Assembly: GCA_029856125.1 (NCBI GenBank)
Contig: JAHQWJ010000120.1
Span: forward strand, 124,001-188,000
Source of the DNA: Promethearchaeia archaeon
Lineage (GTDB): Archaea; Asgardarchaeota; Lokiarchaeia; Sigyniarchaeales; SOKP01
Length of the DNA stretch: 64,000 nt
Reading direction: 5' to 3'
Numbering within the stretch: position 1 is the stretch's first letter; each line of letters opens with the position of its first letter. Below are positions 37,887 to 47,499 of this stretch, one piece after another. Made by a program: the position numbers and the translations under genes. The notes below the pieces were generated by a model that made no database searches, had not been told where the DNA came from, and saw only the letters and a program-made list of their open reading frames with translations.

Positions 37887-39536
37887 ATGACAAAATTTTC
37901 GATGGTTACTCACAAAACAAGCATGATTGGTTCAAGGACAAGAGTTGAAGATTCTTGTGAATCTGGATTATGCCCGATATGTATTGCGGATTGTCCTGTG
38001 TTCTGTGAGGTCTCGAAATCAGCGTTAAGAGGTCGAGAAGCGCTATATCCTCGAAGAGAATATTTTGGAAACTCAACAGCAGGAACACCAAAAGATTTTG
38101 GTTTATCCTATGGCGATTTTCAAATTCAATTTGAAGTGCGAGGCGCTCAAGGGATCGAAGCTCATGAAGACAAGGTGATTTTCCCAAATGTGGATATGAC
38201 GATGCGTTGGGGTAATATATTACAAAAATTACCTATCGTGATCGCAGGACTTGGTAGCACTTACGTAGCTAAGCGGAATTGGGAAGGTTTAGCAATCGGG
38301 GCTGCTTTAGCAGGTGTAAGTATTACAGTTGGAGAAAATGTAGTTGGGATGGATCAATTTGCTCAATTCGCAAATCATAGCGTTTATCCTCAAGTAACTG
38401 ATACAGATGATATGAAATTTCGTGTCAACACCTATAGAGAGTTTTGGGACGGAAAGCATGGTGATATAATTGTCCAGAAAAATGTTGAAGACACGAGGCT
38501 CGGAGTATTCGATTACGTGATGTCAAAATTGGATATAGAATCACTTGAGTTGAAATTTGGTCAAGGAGCAAAAGCAATCGGAGGGGAAGTAAGGTTATCC
38601 TCTTTAGAGAGAGCACAACTGCTTCAACAACGAGGTTATTTAGTCTTTCCTGATCCCTCAGATCCAATGGTTATAGATCAATGGAACGCAGGGTTAATAC
38701 CTGACTTTGAAAGGCATAGCAGAGTAGGATTGTCCACAACTGAAGACGTTTTAGAAGAAATAGACCATGTTCGCTCGTCAGGAGCAAAAAACATATTTAT
38801 TAAAACTGGAGCTTATCGTCCAGCGGCAACAGCTTGGTTATTAAGGTTAGCAGTGGAAGGAAAGGTAGATGGAATAACATTTGACGGTGCTGGAGGAGGA
38901 ACAGGGATGAGTCCTGTGAGCATGATGAATGAAGGTTCAATTCCAACAGTTTATTTAGAAGCTCTTGTAGTTGGATGTTTAGACATGATAAAAAAGAAAA
39001 ATCCTAATGTTAATATTCCAACCGTGGCCATCGCGGGTGGAATTGCAAACGAGACGCAGATGTTCAAAGCTCTTGCCATGGGTGCACCCTATGTGAAATG
39101 TATAGCCATGGCAAGGGCTCCAATAACAGCTGCTATGAAATCTAAGTATATTGGTGAAACTATCTCAAAGGGTACGGTCACACCAGCGATGTTGAAAAGT
39201 TTAGGATTTCCCAAAGATAAGAATCCCTCGAGTTTAAGCCTTAATGAAGCTTTCGTAGAATATGATAATTTGTTGAAGATTCACAAAGGAAAAGAAATTC
39301 CTGCCTCCGCAGTTGGAGTTTATACGTATTTTGAAAGTAAGCTTGGTACTGGTTTAAAACAATTATCAGCTGGGGCTAGAAAATTCAATTTGGACCTTAT
39401 AGATCGTCATGATATCGCTTATATTACTCAGCGCGCTAAAGACGTGTGTAATAAATGGAATTTGCATGTTGAGTCTCAAGAATCTCTTGATTTTGAATTG
39501 GTAAAGAACGAGATATATTCAGGAAACTACGAATAA
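37887..39536 (+). CDS. Archaeal-type glutamate synthase, FMN-binding domain
   Basis: This 549-residue protein corresponds to the central FMN/Fe-S domain of GltB: TIM-barrel with GAGGGTGMSPVSMMNEGSIPT, VAIAGGIANETQMFKALAMGA and KCIAMARAP. The N-terminus has five Cys in the pattern Cx4Cx2Cx3Cx3C (residues 24-40), likely binding Fe-S. It lacks the amidotransferase domain, as in archaeal split GltB, so ammonia or a separate glutaminase subunit must supply nitrogen. It works with GS in assimilation. The glutaminase-like subunit is not nearby. Confidence 0.9.
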   Translation: MTKFSMVTHKTSMIGSRTRVEDSCESGLCPICIADCPVFCEVSKSALRGREALYPRREYFGNSTAGTPKDFGLSYGDFQIQFEVRGAQGIEAHEDKVIFPNVDMTMRWGNILQKLPIVIAGLGSTYVAKRNWEGLAIGAALAGVSITVGENVVGMDQFAQFANHSVYPQVTDTDDMKFRVNTYREFWDGKHGDIIVQKNVEDTRLGVFDYVMSKLDIESLELKFGQGAKAIGGEVRLSSLERAQLLQQRGYLVFPDPSDPMVIDQWNAGLIPDFERHSRVGLSTTEDVLEEIDHVRSSGAKNIFIKTGAYRPAATAWLLRLAVEGKVDGITFDGAGGGTGMSPVSMMNEGSIPTVYLEALVVGCLDMIKKKNPNVNIPTVAIAGGIANETQMFKALAMGAPYVKCIAMARAPITAAMKSKYIGETISKGTVTPAMLKSLGFPKDKNPSSLSLNEAFVEYDNLLKIHKGKEIPASAVGVYTYFESKLGTGLKQLSAGARKFNLDLIDRHDIAYITQRAKDVCNKWNLHVESQESLDFELVKNEIYSGNYE

Positions 39537-39623
39537 CTATTTGAGAATATTAATAAAATACTATATTTTTATTTTATTTTTTTTATTTGAACTAATTCTT
39601 AGAAAAAATAAATATTAGAAAGA

Positions 39624-41414
39624 TTAATTCATTGCTTTTTCAAATTCGTTAACAAATGCTTCATATTGGTTTATCCCTAACTCCCAGAAATCTTGTTTTG
39701 TGATATCTAATCCAACTAGAGCTCCTAATTCTTCTGGAGATAAACTACCGCCTGCTGCTAGCAATTTTTTAAATTTAGGAACAAAATCTTCTCCTTCATT
39801 TTTATAAGTCTGATACAACGCATATACAAAAAGCTGAGCGTAAACATAGGGATAATTGTAGAATCGAAAATTCGGGAAAAAGTAATGCGGCTTCATTGTC
39901 CATTCCCAGTCCATCTCTTCGAACCATTCTACAGAATCTCCGTAAATTTTATCTCTTCCAGCACACCAATATTTTGAAATCGTTTTACCGTCTAAATTTT
40001 CACTCTTTTCAATAGCTTTATACAAGCCTTGTTCAAACCACACTCTCGCGCTAACTTGAAATGCTGCTTGACCTGCGTCGTCTAAAACATGTGCTAAAAT
40101 AGCTAATTTTTCTTCTTTAGAGTTAGCCTTTTCTAAGAGGAGGTCTGTCATTAATAACTCTCCAAAAGTGGATGCTGTTTCTGCAACGGTGTAACTTGGA
40201 TGAATGTTAAAATATGTTTGTTCATCAATTGCTAGATAACCATGTATTGCGTGACCAAGTTCATGTATTAACGTATAAATATCAGTAATTTCTCCAGTAT
40301 AAGTCATGAGAATATAAGCAGATTTCCCTTTAAACCAATCAGCGCAGTTTGCCCCATTCCTTTTTCCTTCTCGTGGACTAGCATCAATGTGATTACGATT
40401 AAACATATCACGCACAATTTCTACGCATTCTGAATCGAATTTTTTATATGCTTGAATTACTAATTCTTTTGCTTCATCCCAAGAATGTTTTGTATGTGGA
40501 ACATTAGGTAGTGGAGCTCTAATATCAGCACAATTTAACTTAGGAAGGTTCAAAACATCGGCTTTAAGTTTTAAATATCTACGATACACGCTTACACCCT
40601 TTTCAATAGCTTTCATTAAATTATCGATTATTAATTGCGTTGTATCATTAACTAAGAGACTATTGTGCATTGGACTATCGTACTTGCGCCTTTTAGAATT
40701 ATTTACCCAATCTCCACATATACTTCTTAGAGCTAAAGAAAACACGGTTTCCTCTTTCCCAAGTAAGCCGTAAATAGACTTGTTGGCTGATATTCGGGTT
40801 CCTCTATCAGGGTGAGTAAGTAACGAATTAGCTTCCCCGTACGATAATTCTTTATCTTCACCTTCAACATTTACTATGATTTTTCTTGTATTCAACCACT
40901 TAGACTGCAACATACTCCATGCTCTTACTCCATATTGATCCTTTTCAAGAATTAGTTGTTCTTCTAATTCAGTCAGATTATGAGGGAACTTTCTTTTAAT
41001 ATTTTCTAAAATATGTTGATAGTTCGATAAAATGGGATCATTTACTAAAACTGGAATATCATAGACATATTTCGCTACATCAAGTTCTAAAAAAGCTAGA
41101 TCCTTAGATAATTTAGTCGTATAATCTTCTACTTTGTTTTTTAAGGCTTCGCTCTCAGGAATAGTCATTTTTGCACTATATAGTCTATTCTTATAGAGGT
41201 CAAGTTCGCTTAAATCCGCTTGAAATTTCTCCTGTCTCTTGAATAAATCTAACAATTTTTGTGGAGTAAAACTATCTGAAGTAATCTTTCCTTTGTAATC
41301 GTTAATAATATTTTTTGTTTCTTTTAAGAGTCTACTCATTGTTTCAGCTATTTTTGGATCATCATGACTAGCAAAGATTTCAGTTAAATCCCATGCAATT
41401 TCGTTTTCAATCAT
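39624..41414 (-). CDS. pepF: Oligoendopeptidase F, M3 family zinc metallopeptidase
   Basis: This protein of about 596 residues hydrolyses short peptides in the cytoplasm. The zinc site HELGHAIHG has its third ligand Glu in the ETASTFGE helix, and the substrate-binding YxY region is FRFYNYPYVYAQLFVYALY near the end. The ATG at 41414 (MIENEIAWDLTEIF) is preferred over one 21 bases upstream because a TATA-like TTTATTTATTA lies about 25-30 bases before it, fitting a leaderless mRNA. It fits downstream of the peptide importer. Confidence 0.93.
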   Translation of the reverse strand: MIENEIAWDLTEIFASHDDPKIAETMSRLLKETKNIINDYKGKITSDSFTPQKLLDLFKRQEKFQADLSELDLYKNRLYSAKMTIPESEALKNKVEDYTTKLSKDLAFLELDVAKYVYDIPVLVNDPILSNYQHILENIKRKFPHNLTELEEQLILEKDQYGVRAWSMLQSKWLNTRKIIVNVEGEDKELSYGEANSLLTHPDRGTRISANKSIYGLLGKEETVFSLALRSICGDWVNNSKRRKYDSPMHNSLLVNDTTQLIIDNLMKAIEKGVSVYRRYLKLKADVLNLPKLNCADIRAPLPNVPHTKHSWDEAKELVIQAYKKFDSECVEIVRDMFNRNHIDASPREGKRNGANCADWFKGKSAYILMTYTGEITDIYTLIHELGHAIHGYLAIDEQTYFNIHPSYTVAETASTFGELLMTDLLLEKANSKEEKLAILAHVLDDAGQAAFQVSARVWFEQGLYKAIEKSENLDGKTISKYWCAGRDKIYGDSVEWFEEMDWEWTMKPHYFFPNFRFYNYPYVYAQLFVYALYQTYKNEGEDFVPKFKKLLAAGGSLSPEELGALVGLDITKQDFWELGINQYEAFVNEFEKAMN

Positions 41415-41501
41415 AACAAACAAAATGTAGGTCATCTAATAAATAAAAATGTTTTTAGCGAGAAAACGAATCTTCATAGATTTTTTAAGAAAGGAAAGAG
41501 G

Positions 41502-43061
41502 CTACTCATATTCAATTGTGCTTGGTGGTTTGTTAGAAATATCATACACGACTCGATTAATTCCCTTTACTTCGTTTATGATGCGAGTGCCAATTTTTTC
41601 TAGTAATTCCCAATCCAGCTTGGCAAAGTTGGCAGTCATTGCGTCTAAAGACTCGACAACTCGTATAGCACAAATATATTCATAGGTACGATAATCTCCC
41701 ATAATTCCTACAGTTTTTAGAGGTAAAAATACGCAGAATGCTTGCCAAAGACTATCGTAAATTTTTGCTTTCTTGATCTCGTCGATCAAAACCTTATCAG
41801 CGTCTCTTAAGATGTCTAGTTTTTTCTTGTCAATTGGACCAATTATTCTTACTGCTAATCCAGGGCCCGGAAATGGATGCCGTAATACAATGCTTTCGGG
41901 TAACCCTAATTGTAATCCTATTTTTCTTACCTCGTCTTTATATAACTCTTTCAGTGGCTCAATAATTTTTAATGTCATGTTATCTGGTAAGGTTAAATTA
42001 TGGTGAGATTTTATTTTTACTGATGCGTTGCTCGTAGCGCTCGTTTCTACTCGATCGGGATAAATTGTTCCCTGAGCTAAGTATTTAATATCAGGATAAA
42101 CCTTTTCTAATTCGATCGTTTTTTTTTCAAATACCTCAATAAATGTGTGGCCGATAATATGCCTTTTTTCTTCAGGATCATCAATCTTTTTTAACCTTTC
42201 TAAAAATAACCCTTCAGCGTTAACATAATGGAAGTTTTCAAATTTTAATTCTTGTTCAAATGTTTTTTTGACCTCAACAACCTCGTTTTTTCTTAAAACA
42301 CCATTATTTACAAATATACTATGTAACCGACTTCCTATCGCTTTTTGGAGCAAAATCGCAACAACGGATGAATCTACCCCCCCGCTTAAGCCTAAAATAA
42401 CTCTATTTTTCGGTCCGACTTCTTTCTTAATATTTTCAATTGATTTTTCAATCCAATTTTCTAACTTCCATTCTTTCTTCGCTTTTACAATGTTCAAAAC
42501 GAAGTTTTTCAAAATTGTAATCCCCTTTTGCGTATGGATAACTTCCGGATGAAATTGAACCCCAAATAAATTCAAACGTTCATTTGCATACGCTGCAATG
42601 GGGCAAGTACTTGTTCTTGCTAATACTTCGAAACCGTCTGGCATAGATTCGACTTGGTCACCGTGTGACATCCATACAGTCTCCCTCTTATCTAAAGATT
42701 CGAATAGTTTCTTAGGCTTGAGGATTTCTAACTCCGTTTTACCATATTCTTTTTGTTTAAATGGTTTTATTCTTCCACCTAATTGATGAATTATCAAGTG
42801 TAAACCATAACAAATCCCCAAAACAGGTATTTTTTCCTCTTTTACAAAACTAAAGAAAATTTTTGTAAGTTGTGGGCTATCCTCCTCGTAGACGCTACTA
42901 GGCCCACCAGAAAGAACAATCCCTTTTGGGTTGACTCTTTTTAATTCTTCAATAGAGACATTGTATGGTAAAATTTCGGAATATACTCCTAATTCTCTAA
43001 TACGTCTAACTATAAGGTGCGTATACTGTGAACCCATGTCTATTACGCAGATTTTATCCAT
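41502..43061 (-). CDS. guaA: GMP synthase (glutamine-hydrolysing), fused form
   Basis: This 519-residue enzyme converts XMP to GMP. It has a class I amidotransferase domain (Cys84 in GICYGLH, His/Glu in FHPEV), an ATP-pyrophosphatase domain with LGLSGGVDSSV and a C-terminal dimerisation domain (RVVESLDAMTANFAKLDW). Many archaea carry the two halves as separate genes; here they are fused as in bacteria and eukaryotes. The start at 43061 (MDKICVIDMGSQYTHL) matches the family. Confidence 0.95.
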   Translation of the reverse strand: MDKICVIDMGSQYTHLIVRRIRELGVYSEILPYNVSIEELKRVNPKGIVLSGGPSSVYEEDSPQLTKIFFSFVKEEKIPVLGICYGLHLIIHQLGGRIKPFKQKEYGKTELEILKPKKLFESLDKRETVWMSHGDQVESMPDGFEVLARTSTCPIAAYANERLNLFGVQFHPEVIHTQKGITILKNFVLNIVKAKKEWKLENWIEKSIENIKKEVGPKNRVILGLSGGVDSSVVAILLQKAIGSRLHSIFVNNGVLRKNEVVEVKKTFEQELKFENFHYVNAEGLFLERLKKIDDPEEKRHIIGHTFIEVFEKKTIELEKVYPDIKYLAQGTIYPDRVETSATSNASVKIKSHHNLTLPDNMTLKIIEPLKELYKDEVRKIGLQLGLPESIVLRHPFPGPGLAVRIIGPIDKKKLDILRDADKVLIDEIKKAKIYDSLWQAFCVFLPLKTVGIMGDYRTYEYICAIRVVESLDAMTANFAKLDWELLEKIGTRIINEVKGINRVVYDISNKPPSTIEYE

Positions 43062-43200
43062 AGAATATTACCTACTTTGTATTGTTGATTAAGTATTTAT
43101 TAAATTGATATTGTAATTAACCTTTTCAATATAAAATATATATTGATTATCTCGTAAAAGAATATAATACATAAAAGAAAAAAGGATAAAAAATCTAATT

Positions 43201-43240
43201 GGATTGAATTATTGGTCTTTTAATGCCAGCCTCTCAATCC
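43201..43240 (+). repeat. Inverted repeat in the guaA/gdh intergenic region
   Basis: GGATTGA (43201-43207) and TCAATCC (43234-43240) are perfect inverted copies with a 26-base spacer that holds a further TGG/CCA pairing. It lies between the divergent GMP synthase and first GDH genes. It may be an operator or RNA hairpin. The remaining 43062-43419 interval is AT-rich, and I see nothing else in it. Confidence 0.35.
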
Positions 43241-43419
43241 TATAGCTTCAAAAACTAATTTGAACATTCGTTTACTAAGCTGCTTGAGTTATCAATTAAT
43301 TAAAAATATAGTATTTATAGTTCAAAAAAGTAATAATTAAATGCTTATTCATAAAGCAGAACTTATACTAAATGATATTTTATTAAAATCATAGAAACTA
43401 AACTAAAGAAGAAAAAATC

Positions 43420-44670
43420 ATGAAAGAAAATTTAGATCCGTTTCAGATCTCTCAAATACAACTTTATAATGCATGTAAGATTCGAGGTTGTGATAGAGAA
43501 ATTTATAACTCTTTAAGTCAACCTGAAAGATTCGTTGAAATAAAGCTTACAATAAAGATGGATGATAATTCACTTAAAACTTTCAAGGGTTTTCGTTCTC
43601 AATACAATTCTGCTAGAGGTCCAATGAAAGGAGGTATAAGGTGGCATCCTGATGAAACTGCTGCACTTGTAAAAGCATTGAGCGCTTGGATGACATGGAA
43701 ATGCGCATGTGTAGATATTCCATTGGGGGGCGCTAAAGGTGGTATCATTTGTAATCCAAAAGAAATGAGTAATAGAGAATTAGAAGCGCTTGCAAGAAGT
43801 TATATTAGGAAAATAGCAGATTTTATAGGGCCAAGTATTGATGTTCCCGCTCCTGATGTCTATACTAACCCCCAAATTATGGCATGGATGATGGATGAAT
43901 ATGAAATAATTATACGTAAACATGCACCCTCTGTAATCACTGGAAAACCATTACCTTTAGGAGGTAGTGCTGGGCGTTCAATCGCAACGGCTAAAGGTGG
44001 ATCTTATTGCATCAGAGAAGCTGCAAAAGGTATTGGTTTAGACATAAATGGAGCAAGAGTTGTAATACAGGGATACGGAAATGCTGGTTCTTGGGCGGCT
44101 AAAATCCTGCAAGATGATTATAATTGCAAGATAATTGCGGTTTCCGATTCAAAAGGGGGTATTTACAATAAAGATGGAATTGATGCTTATTTTGCTTCGG
44201 AACATAAAGAAAAAACTTCCACGGTAGTAGGATTGAAAGGAACGCAAGAAATAACAAATAATGAAATATTGGAATTAGAATGTGATGTTTTAATTCCTTC
44301 TGCGCTTGAAAATGTAATTACACGTAAAAATTCACAAAATTTAGATTGTAAAATTATCGCGGAACTCGCAAATGGACCAACAACACCTGCAGGAGATCAA
44401 ATCTTGTTTAAAAACGATATTATTGTTATTCCTGATTTTTTATGTAATGCTGGAGGAGTTACTGTTTCTTATTTCGAAATGGTGCAAGGATATTATCAAT
44501 ACTTCTGGACTGAGGCAGAAGTATTTACTGCTTTGGATAAAATAATAACTAAAGCATATGCTTCTGTTGTTGAAAAAGCAAAAGAATATAATTCTAATTA
44601 TAGAATGGGTGCATATTTAATTGCTATTGATAGGGTTATAAATGCCATGAAATTACGTGGTTGGTTATAG
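43420..44670 (+). CDS. Glutamate dehydrogenase family, paralogue 1
   Basis: This 416-residue Glu/Leu/Phe/Val dehydrogenase-family enzyme interconverts glutamate and 2-oxoglutarate plus ammonium. Key residues are present: Lys70 in MKGGIR, Lys106 in LGGAKGG, Asp146 in PAPDVYTN, Rossmann motif GYGNAG and Ser in GGVTVSYFEM. It is the most divergent of the three tandem paralogues in its C-terminus (EMVQGYYQYFWTEAEV) and in the N-terminal insertion IRGCDRE. Substrate may differ from glutamate. Confidence 0.93.
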   Translation: MKENLDPFQISQIQLYNACKIRGCDREIYNSLSQPERFVEIKLTIKMDDNSLKTFKGFRSQYNSARGPMKGGIRWHPDETAALVKALSAWMTWKCACVDIPLGGAKGGIICNPKEMSNRELEALARSYIRKIADFIGPSIDVPAPDVYTNPQIMAWMMDEYEIIIRKHAPSVITGKPLPLGGSAGRSIATAKGGSYCIREAAKGIGLDINGARVVIQGYGNAGSWAAKILQDDYNCKIIAVSDSKGGIYNKDGIDAYFASEHKEKTSTVVGLKGTQEITNNEILELECDVLIPSALENVITRKNSQNLDCKIIAELANGPTTPAGDQILFKNDIIVIPDFLCNAGGVTVSYFEMVQGYYQYFWTEAEVFTALDKIITKAYASVVEKAKEYNSNYRMGAYLIAIDRVINAMKLRGWL

Positions 44671-44871
44671 ACATAGTAGTATGATTTTTCCCTATTTTTT
44701 AAAAGCCATAATTTACACCAAAAAATGAAAAAACTATCTTTTTATTTGTTTTTAATGAACAAAAATACAATTCTTATCTACTAATAGAGTGTTTTATTAA
44801 AAATAATTTAATTTTAAATACAATATAAAATATTAACTAATCATAATAGTAATAATTTGGAGTTTAGAACT

Positions 44872-46122
44872 ATGATAATAAACCCATATGAGAGTGCTAA
44901 AAAAAAAATTGATATAGCGGCAGAATTAATTAATTTGCACCCAAATACTTTAGAATATCTAAAAAAGACAGAAAGAGCGCTCGTTGTTTCTATCCCATTA
45001 AAGATGGATGATGGTTCTCTCGAAATTTTTGAAGGTTATAGAGTTCATCATTCTACTTTACGAGGTCCAGGAAAAGGAGGAGTAAGATATGCTCCTTGGG
45101 TGACTCTTGACGAGATGAAAGCTTTAGCCCTATTGATGACGTTTAAGACTGCTTTATTAGGGTTACCTCTTGGTGGTTCTAAAGGTGGTATAAGAGTCGA
45201 TACTAAAAAACTCTCAGATCGAGAGTTAGAGACGTTAACGAGAAGATATACCATGGAAATTATAAATATGATTGGACCAGAAAAAGATGTTGCCGCACCA
45301 GACATGTATACCGACTCACGCACAATGGCTTGGATGATGGATACATATAGTATGCAAAAAGGGCGAACTATTCCTGGAGTCGTTACTGGTAAACCAATTG
45401 AGATTGGAGGCTCTATAGGGAGAGCTGACGCCCCTGGTACAGGGATGGTTTATATCTTACAGCATTTATGTCAAAAACTAAATTATGATATAAACAAAAT
45501 GAGTGTTGTAATTCAAGGATTTGGCAAAGTAGGATCTGTTGTTGCCAAGAATTTATGTAACAACTCCTGCAATGTTATAGCAATCTCTGAAGAAGAAGGA
45601 GGAATATATTCACCAGATGGTTTAGATATGGATAAATTAATTAAATGGAAACAACAAGGTAATTTGGTAAAAGAATATGAAGGTAAAAATACAAGCCCAA
45701 TTACCAATGATGAATTACTAAGCACTAAATGTGATGTTTTAATTCCTGCTGCTGTTGAAAATCAGATTTTTAGCGGAAATGCAGATAAGATAGATTGTAG
45801 AATAATATTAGAAGGCGCAAATAGTCCAACAACTTCCCAAGCAGATGCAATCCTGGAGGAAAAAGAGATAGTAGTTGTTCCAGATATTCTTGCAAATAGT
45901 GGAGGAATATGCGTATCTTATTTTGAATATATTCAAGATATGCAAAGTTATTTCTGGAAGTTAGATCGCGTTAATAGTGAAATGAAAACTATTCTTGTAG
46001 ACACATTTGAGGATATAATTAACTTTTCAAAAAAAATGAATACATCACTCCGAACGGCAGCATATGCTATTAGTACAACTCGATTAGCAAAAGCACATGA
46101 ATTGAGAGGCTTATTTCCTTAA
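44872..46122 (+). CDS. Glutamate dehydrogenase family, paralogue 2
   Basis: This enzyme of about 416 residues is close to paralogue 3. Catalytic Lys in LGGSKGG and Asp in AAPDMYTD are kept. Other conserved positions differ: SKGG for AKGG, VAAPD for IPAPD, DSRTMAW for NPQIMAW, and DAPGTG instead of the usual ATGxG before the coenzyme domain. The Rossmann motif is GFGKVG. The drift suggests another substrate or a regulatory subunit of a mixed hexamer. ATG at 44872 is preferred; a TTG five codons upstream is weaker. Confidence 0.92.
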   Translation: MIINPYESAKKKIDIAAELINLHPNTLEYLKKTERALVVSIPLKMDDGSLEIFEGYRVHHSTLRGPGKGGVRYAPWVTLDEMKALALLMTFKTALLGLPLGGSKGGIRVDTKKLSDRELETLTRRYTMEIINMIGPEKDVAAPDMYTDSRTMAWMMDTYSMQKGRTIPGVVTGKPIEIGGSIGRADAPGTGMVYILQHLCQKLNYDINKMSVVIQGFGKVGSVVAKNLCNNSCNVIAISEEEGGIYSPDGLDMDKLIKWKQQGNLVKEYEGKNTSPITNDELLSTKCDVLIPAAVENQIFSGNADKIDCRIILEGANSPTTSQADAILEEKEIVVVPDILANSGGICVSYFEYIQDMQSYFWKLDRVNSEMKTILVDTFEDIINFSKKMNTSLRTAAYAISTTRLAKAHELRGLFP

Positions 46123-46173
46123 ATGTGAGCAATTAAGTTTATGAGAATTAAGCAGATATTATTATTATAAAGA

Positions 46174-46200
46174 ATAAAATAAAATAAAATAAAATAAAAA
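46174..46200 (+). repeat. Short AAAAT tandem repeat
   Basis: About five consecutive copies of a TAAAA/AAAAT unit lie in the leader just upstream of the third dehydrogenase gene. Probably simple low-complexity DNA. Confidence 0.6.
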
Positions 46201-46220
46201 ATAGAAAAAAGTGTATCATA

Positions 46221-47471
46221 ATGGCCCTTAATCCTTTTGAAATGGCAAAAAAGCAGATTGATATTGTAGCAGAAGAGATGGATTTAGATCCAAATATTCT
46301 TCCGTTTTTAAAAAGAATAGAACGTTCTTTAATAGTTTCTATTCCAATTATGATGGATGATGGTACTATAAAAATTTTTGAAGGTTATAGGGTTCATCAT
46401 TCAACAATCAGAGGCCCTGGGAAAGGTGGTTTACGATATTCTCTAGGTGTTAATCTTGACGAAGTTAAAGCTTTAGCAATATGGATGACATGGAAAACGA
46501 GTCTTTTAAACTTGCCTTTAGGGGGCGCTAAAGGTGGTGTATGCGTTGATCCTTTTAAACTGTCAAAAAATGAGTTAGAACGTCTTACAAGAAGGTTTAC
46601 TGCTGAAATTATTAATATCATAGGACCAGATATTGATATTCCAGCTCCAGATGTAAATACTAACCCACAAATTATGGCTTGGATAATGGATACATATAGC
46701 ATGCAAAAAGGACGAACAATTACTGGCGTTGTAACTGGAAAACCAGTTGAAATTGGCGGTTCTGTTGGCAGAGCAAATGCTACTGGAATGGGCTTGTATT
46801 TTGTACTCCAAGCTATGGTTGAAAAACTAAGCTTAGACTTAAAGTCCTTGAAGATTGTAATTCAAGGATTTGGTAATGTAGGAGGTTCGATTGCCGATCT
46901 ACTTTATAAACACGGATGTAAAGTTATTGCCCTCTCAGATATATCAACGGGTATTTACTACGAAGATGGATTAGATATAGAAAAATTATTAGCATGGGCT
47001 AAACAAGGTAATTTATTAAAAGATTATAAAAACGATAAGTATAAGCTTATTGATAATGACGAGTTACTTACATTAAAATGTGATGTATTAATCCCTGCAG
47101 CTATAGAAAATCAAATAACTGAAAAGAATGCGGAGAAAATAGACTGTAAAATCGTTTTGGAGGGTGCAAATGGTCCTACAACACCAGAAGCAGATAAAAT
47201 TTTGAATAAGAAGGAAATTTATGTTGTACCCGACATTCTCGCCAATAGTGGTGGGGTTTGCGTCTCTTACTTCGAATATGTCCAAGATATTAATTCGTAT
47301 TTCTGGAAACTTGATCGTATTAATGAAGAGCTTAAAAGAATTATAATTGAAGCCTTTGAAGAAACATATAAAATATCAGAAGAGAAGCACATTTCTCTTA
47401 GAACTGCAGCTTACATCATCGCTGTGTCAAGAATTGCTAAAGCAATTGAGTTAAGAGGAATTTTCCCTTAA
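46221..47471 (+). CDS. Glutamate dehydrogenase family, paralogue 3
   Basis: This 416-residue protein is the most canonical of the three. It has MALNPFEMAKKQID, KGGLRYS, PLGGAKGGV, IPAPDVNTNPQIMAW, NATGMGLYF, Rossmann motif GFGNVG and NSGGVCVSYFEYVQD. It is likely the true NAD(P)-glutamate dehydrogenase. It follows paralogue 2 by 98 bp. The A-rich leader has no clear Shine-Dalgarno. Confidence 0.94.
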   Translation: MALNPFEMAKKQIDIVAEEMDLDPNILPFLKRIERSLIVSIPIMMDDGTIKIFEGYRVHHSTIRGPGKGGLRYSLGVNLDEVKALAIWMTWKTSLLNLPLGGAKGGVCVDPFKLSKNELERLTRRFTAEIINIIGPDIDIPAPDVNTNPQIMAWIMDTYSMQKGRTITGVVTGKPVEIGGSVGRANATGMGLYFVLQAMVEKLSLDLKSLKIVIQGFGNVGGSIADLLYKHGCKVIALSDISTGIYYEDGLDIEKLLAWAKQGNLLKDYKNDKYKLIDNDELLTLKCDVLIPAAIENQITEKNAEKIDCKIVLEGANGPTTPEADKILNKKEIYVVPDILANSGGVCVSYFEYVQDINSYFWKLDRINEELKRIIIEAFEETYKISEEKHISLRTAAYIIAVSRIAKAIELRGIFP

Positions 47472-47499
47472 ATTACTTTTTTTTAATTACATTTTCTTT

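Noticed and set aside
44857-44871. TTG start for the second dehydrogenase
   Set aside because: ATG at 44872 aligns with the start of the paralogue at 46221; the extra five codons have no counterpart.
46174-46200. AAAAT tandem repeat as a phase-variation tract
   Set aside because: The unit is 5 bases in a noncoding AT-rich leader, and no coding or promoter effect is evident.
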